This document shows, piece after piece, positions 32,176-33,716 of a stretch of DNA of 33,716 nt. Both the position numbers and the translations under genes were made by a program. The notes under the pieces were generated by a model. The model was not told the origin of the DNA, ran no database searches, and worked only from the letters and a program-made list of their open reading frames with translations. Source of the stretch: Streptomyces sp. NRRL WC-3618 (lineage in GTDB: Bacteria > Actinomycetota > Actinomycetes > Streptomycetales > Streptomycetaceae); the NCBI RefSeq assembly GCF_001280005.1, contig NZ_LGDW01000485.1, forward strand, positions 1 to 33,716, given 5' to 3'. Position 1 is the first letter of the stretch. Each line of letters starts with the position of its first letter.

Positions 32176-33552
32176 TCAGCCTCCTCGGACGGAGAGTCGC
32201 TCGATCGCCGCCATCGGGACGGGGAGCCAGTCGGGGCGGTGCCTGGCCTCGTAGACGGCCTCGTACACGGCACGGTCGGTCTCGTACGCGCGCAGCAGCC
32301 CCGAGTCGCGGCGCGGGTCCCACCCGGCGCGGGCGGCGTACCCCGCGCAGTAGGCCTCGCGGCAGCGCCGCGCCCACTCGGGGCGCCACGGCAGGCGGGT
32401 GCGGGCCGCGTAGTCGAAGGAGCGCAGCATGCCCGCGATGTCCCGTACCGGTGACTGGGCGCTGCGCCGTTCGGCGAGCGGGCGGGACGGCTCGCCCTCG
32501 AAGTCGATCACGAACCAGTCTCCGCCGGCACCGCCGGTGCGCAGCACCTGCCCGAGGTGCAGATCACCGTGGACGCGCTGCGCCGCCGGACCGGCGTCCA
32601 GCCCGGCCAGGGTGTCGAACGCGGCCCGCAGTCCCGGGGCGTACGGCCGCAACGCCGGTACGCAGTGCACGGCGGCGTCGAGACGCTCGGTCATGGCCGC
32701 CGCCGTACGCCTGCTGTGCCGCACGCCACGGGTGTCGCGGGGGAAGGCGGTCGCGAGGGCCAGGTGTACGTCGGCGGTGGCCCGCCCCAACTCGTGCGCC
32801 TCGTCGGTGAACGGGTGCCCGGCGGCGAGGGCGCGCAGGGCCAGCGTCCAGCCGTCGAAGGCGCCGGGCAGGAAAGGCTGGAGGACACCGAGGGTCGCGT
32901 CCTGGGGCAGATCGGTGCGGAACCAGGCGGCCGGGGCGGGTACGCGGGCGCAGCCCTGCCGGGCGAGGGCGGCGGGCACCTCCAGGTCGGGGTGGACACC
33001 CGGCTGGACGCGTCTGAGCACCTTCAGGATGAACGAGTCGCCGTACACGAGCGAGGAGTTGGACTGCTCGACGTCGAGGAGACGCGGGGTGAGTCCGGCG
33101 GGCACGCTGATGCCGGGGTCGGCCTCGAAGCGCAGGGGGCCGGCTGTTCCGGGGTGTCGGAGGCGATCGAGGAGCAGGCCTGCCGCCCGGGGGTCCCGCA
33201 AGGCGTCGTAGACCAGCAGACCGGCCAGGGGGCCCTCGTCCGCGCGGCCGAGGAGGGCCCGGCGCAGGCGCGGCGACGGGTGGTCCCGTATGCCGAGGAG
33301 CAGTTGGTAGCAGTCGCCGGGCGGGGGAGGGCCGCCGGGGGTGGGGACGGCCGTGTGACCGGTGCGGACGAGCAGGTGCAGACAGCCCGGGAACAGCTCC
33401 GTCATCGACAGCAGGTCCAGGTCCGTGACGGGCCGGTTCTTGCCCGCGAACCAGCGCTGCTGCGGCAGCCACTCGCGCAGCAGCCCGCCGAGTGAGGTCA
33501 GCGGCTCGGCGAGGTCCGTCCCGCTCGGGCGAAGAGATGCGGTCTTCGACAT
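32176..33552 (-). CDS. mak: Maltokinase (Pep2/Mak)
   Basis: Phosphorylates maltose to alpha-maltose 1-phosphate, the substrate of GlgE. The 458 residues fit the aminoglycoside-kinase-like Mak family: the N-terminal cap [17 protein letters not shown] (24-40), the phosphate-anchoring Lys177 in [22 protein letters not shown] before it, the catalytic loop [11 protein letters not shown] (327-337) with the Asp and Gln ligands, and metal-binding [12 protein letters not shown] (348-359). ATG at 33552 has AAAGGA nine bases upstream, and 28 bases separate it from the treS stop. The five-base spacing to glgB marks one operon. Confidence 0.95.
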   Translation of the reverse strand: MSKTASLRPSGTDLAEPLTSLGGLLREWLPQQRWFAGKNRPVTDLDLLSMTELFPGCLHLLVRTGHTAVPTPGGPPPPGDCYQLLLGIRDHPSPRLRRALLGRADEGPLAGLLVYDALRDPRAAGLLLDRLRHPGTAGPLRFEADPGISVPAGLTPRLLDVEQSNSSLVYGDSFILKVLRRVQPGVHPDLEVPAALARQGCARVPAPAAWFRTDLPQDATLGVLQPFLPGAFDGWTLALRALAAGHPFTDEAHELGRATADVHLALATAFPRDTRGVRHSRRTAAAMTERLDAAVHCVPALRPYAPGLRAAFDTLAGLDAGPAAQRVHGDLHLGQVLRTGGAGGDWFVIDFEGEPSRPLAERRSAQSPVRDIAGMLRSFDYAARTRLPWRPEWARRCREAYCAGYAARAGWDPRRDSGLLRAYETDRAVYEAVYEARHRPDWLPVPMAAIERLSVRGG

Positions 33553-33580
33553 GGTGACGCGTCCTTTCGCGGGCCCACAC

Positions 33581-33716
33581 TCACGGTCGTCGGGCAGTGC
33601 GCGGGGCGACTCGGGCGAGCCGGAACCAGTAGAAGCCGTGGCCTGCGAGGGTGAGGAGGTAGGGGAGTTCGCCGATGGCGGGGAAGCGGACTCCGCCGAT
33701 GAGTTCGACGGGGTGG
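33581..33716 (-). CDS. treS: Trehalose synthase/maltose interconverting enzyme, C-terminal end only
   Basis: The last 44 codons before the stop at 33581 read PVELIGGVRFPAIGELPYLL then TLAGHGFYWFRL, the C-terminal beta sandwich end of TreS (fused or not to other activities cannot be seen). TreS interconverts trehalose and maltose. The rest, including the catalytic barrel, lies beyond the right edge. The gene leads the mak-glgB operon, with glgE expected further upstream. Confidence 0.85.
   Translation of the reverse strand, partial: HPVELIGGVRFPAIGELPYLLTLAGHGFYWFRLARVAPRTARRP

Overview
The window is very GC-rich, uses GTG starts freely, packs genes with 4-bp stop/start overlaps, and encodes families typical of high-GC Actinobacteria: a large ATPase-LuxR (LAL) regulator, ROK and TetR regulators, a TerD/AIM24 pair, DUF4032, and the treS-mak-glgB set of the GlgE glucan pathway. 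It reads as chromosomal DNA of a Streptomyces or close relative. I saw no tRNA, rRNA, CRISPR array, insertion sequence or prophage.

Left part (1-7.9 kb, all minus strand): a partial membrane-anchored protein kinase whose catalytic motifs are degenerate; a polyprenyl diphosphate synthase translationally coupled to an upstream TPR protein that has a perfect 17-bp palindrome before its start; an AIM24 protein; a TerD domain fused to two CAP/SCP domains; and a GH36 alpha-galactosidase. A divergent ROK repressor (8.1-9.2 kb) shares the alpha-galactosidase control region and appears to be transcribed as a leaderless mRNA.

Middle (9.2-21 kb): a methyltransferase remnant, an F420/NADP-reductase-like protein, an HNH-like protein, a 985-residue LAL regulator, and a tightly coupled three-gene signalling operon. 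This operon (reading right to left) encodes a response regulator fused to glutaredoxin-like and thioredoxin-reductase-like modules that have lost their redox cysteines, a cyclic-nucleotide-binding-domain histidine kinase, and a small UBP-type zinc finger protein. It is the most unusual system in the window. A VOC protein, a tandem universal stress protein, a DUF4032 kinase-like protein and a metallo-beta-lactamase-fold hydrolase follow.

Right part (21-33.7 kb): an AlkB-type dioxygenase with a LexA-like box over its apparent promoter; a TetR regulator with two tandem palindromic operators, followed by a flavin dehydrogenase; a DUF488 protein; a secreted M1 metallopeptidase with a strong terminator; a small cyclic-nucleotide-binding protein; a Gfo/Idh/MocA oxidoreductase; an acyl-CoA ligase; and, running off the right edge, glgB, the maltokinase gene and the end of treS. 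Trehalose synthase makes maltose from trehalose, the kinase makes maltose 1-phosphate, GlgE (not in the window) polymerises it and GlgB branches the product.

Several genes without a Shine-Dalgarno sequence (ROK, HNH-like, VOC, AlkB) share the geometry TANNNT, six bases, ATG, which suggests leaderless transcripts. All assignments come from reading the sequence; no database search was run.
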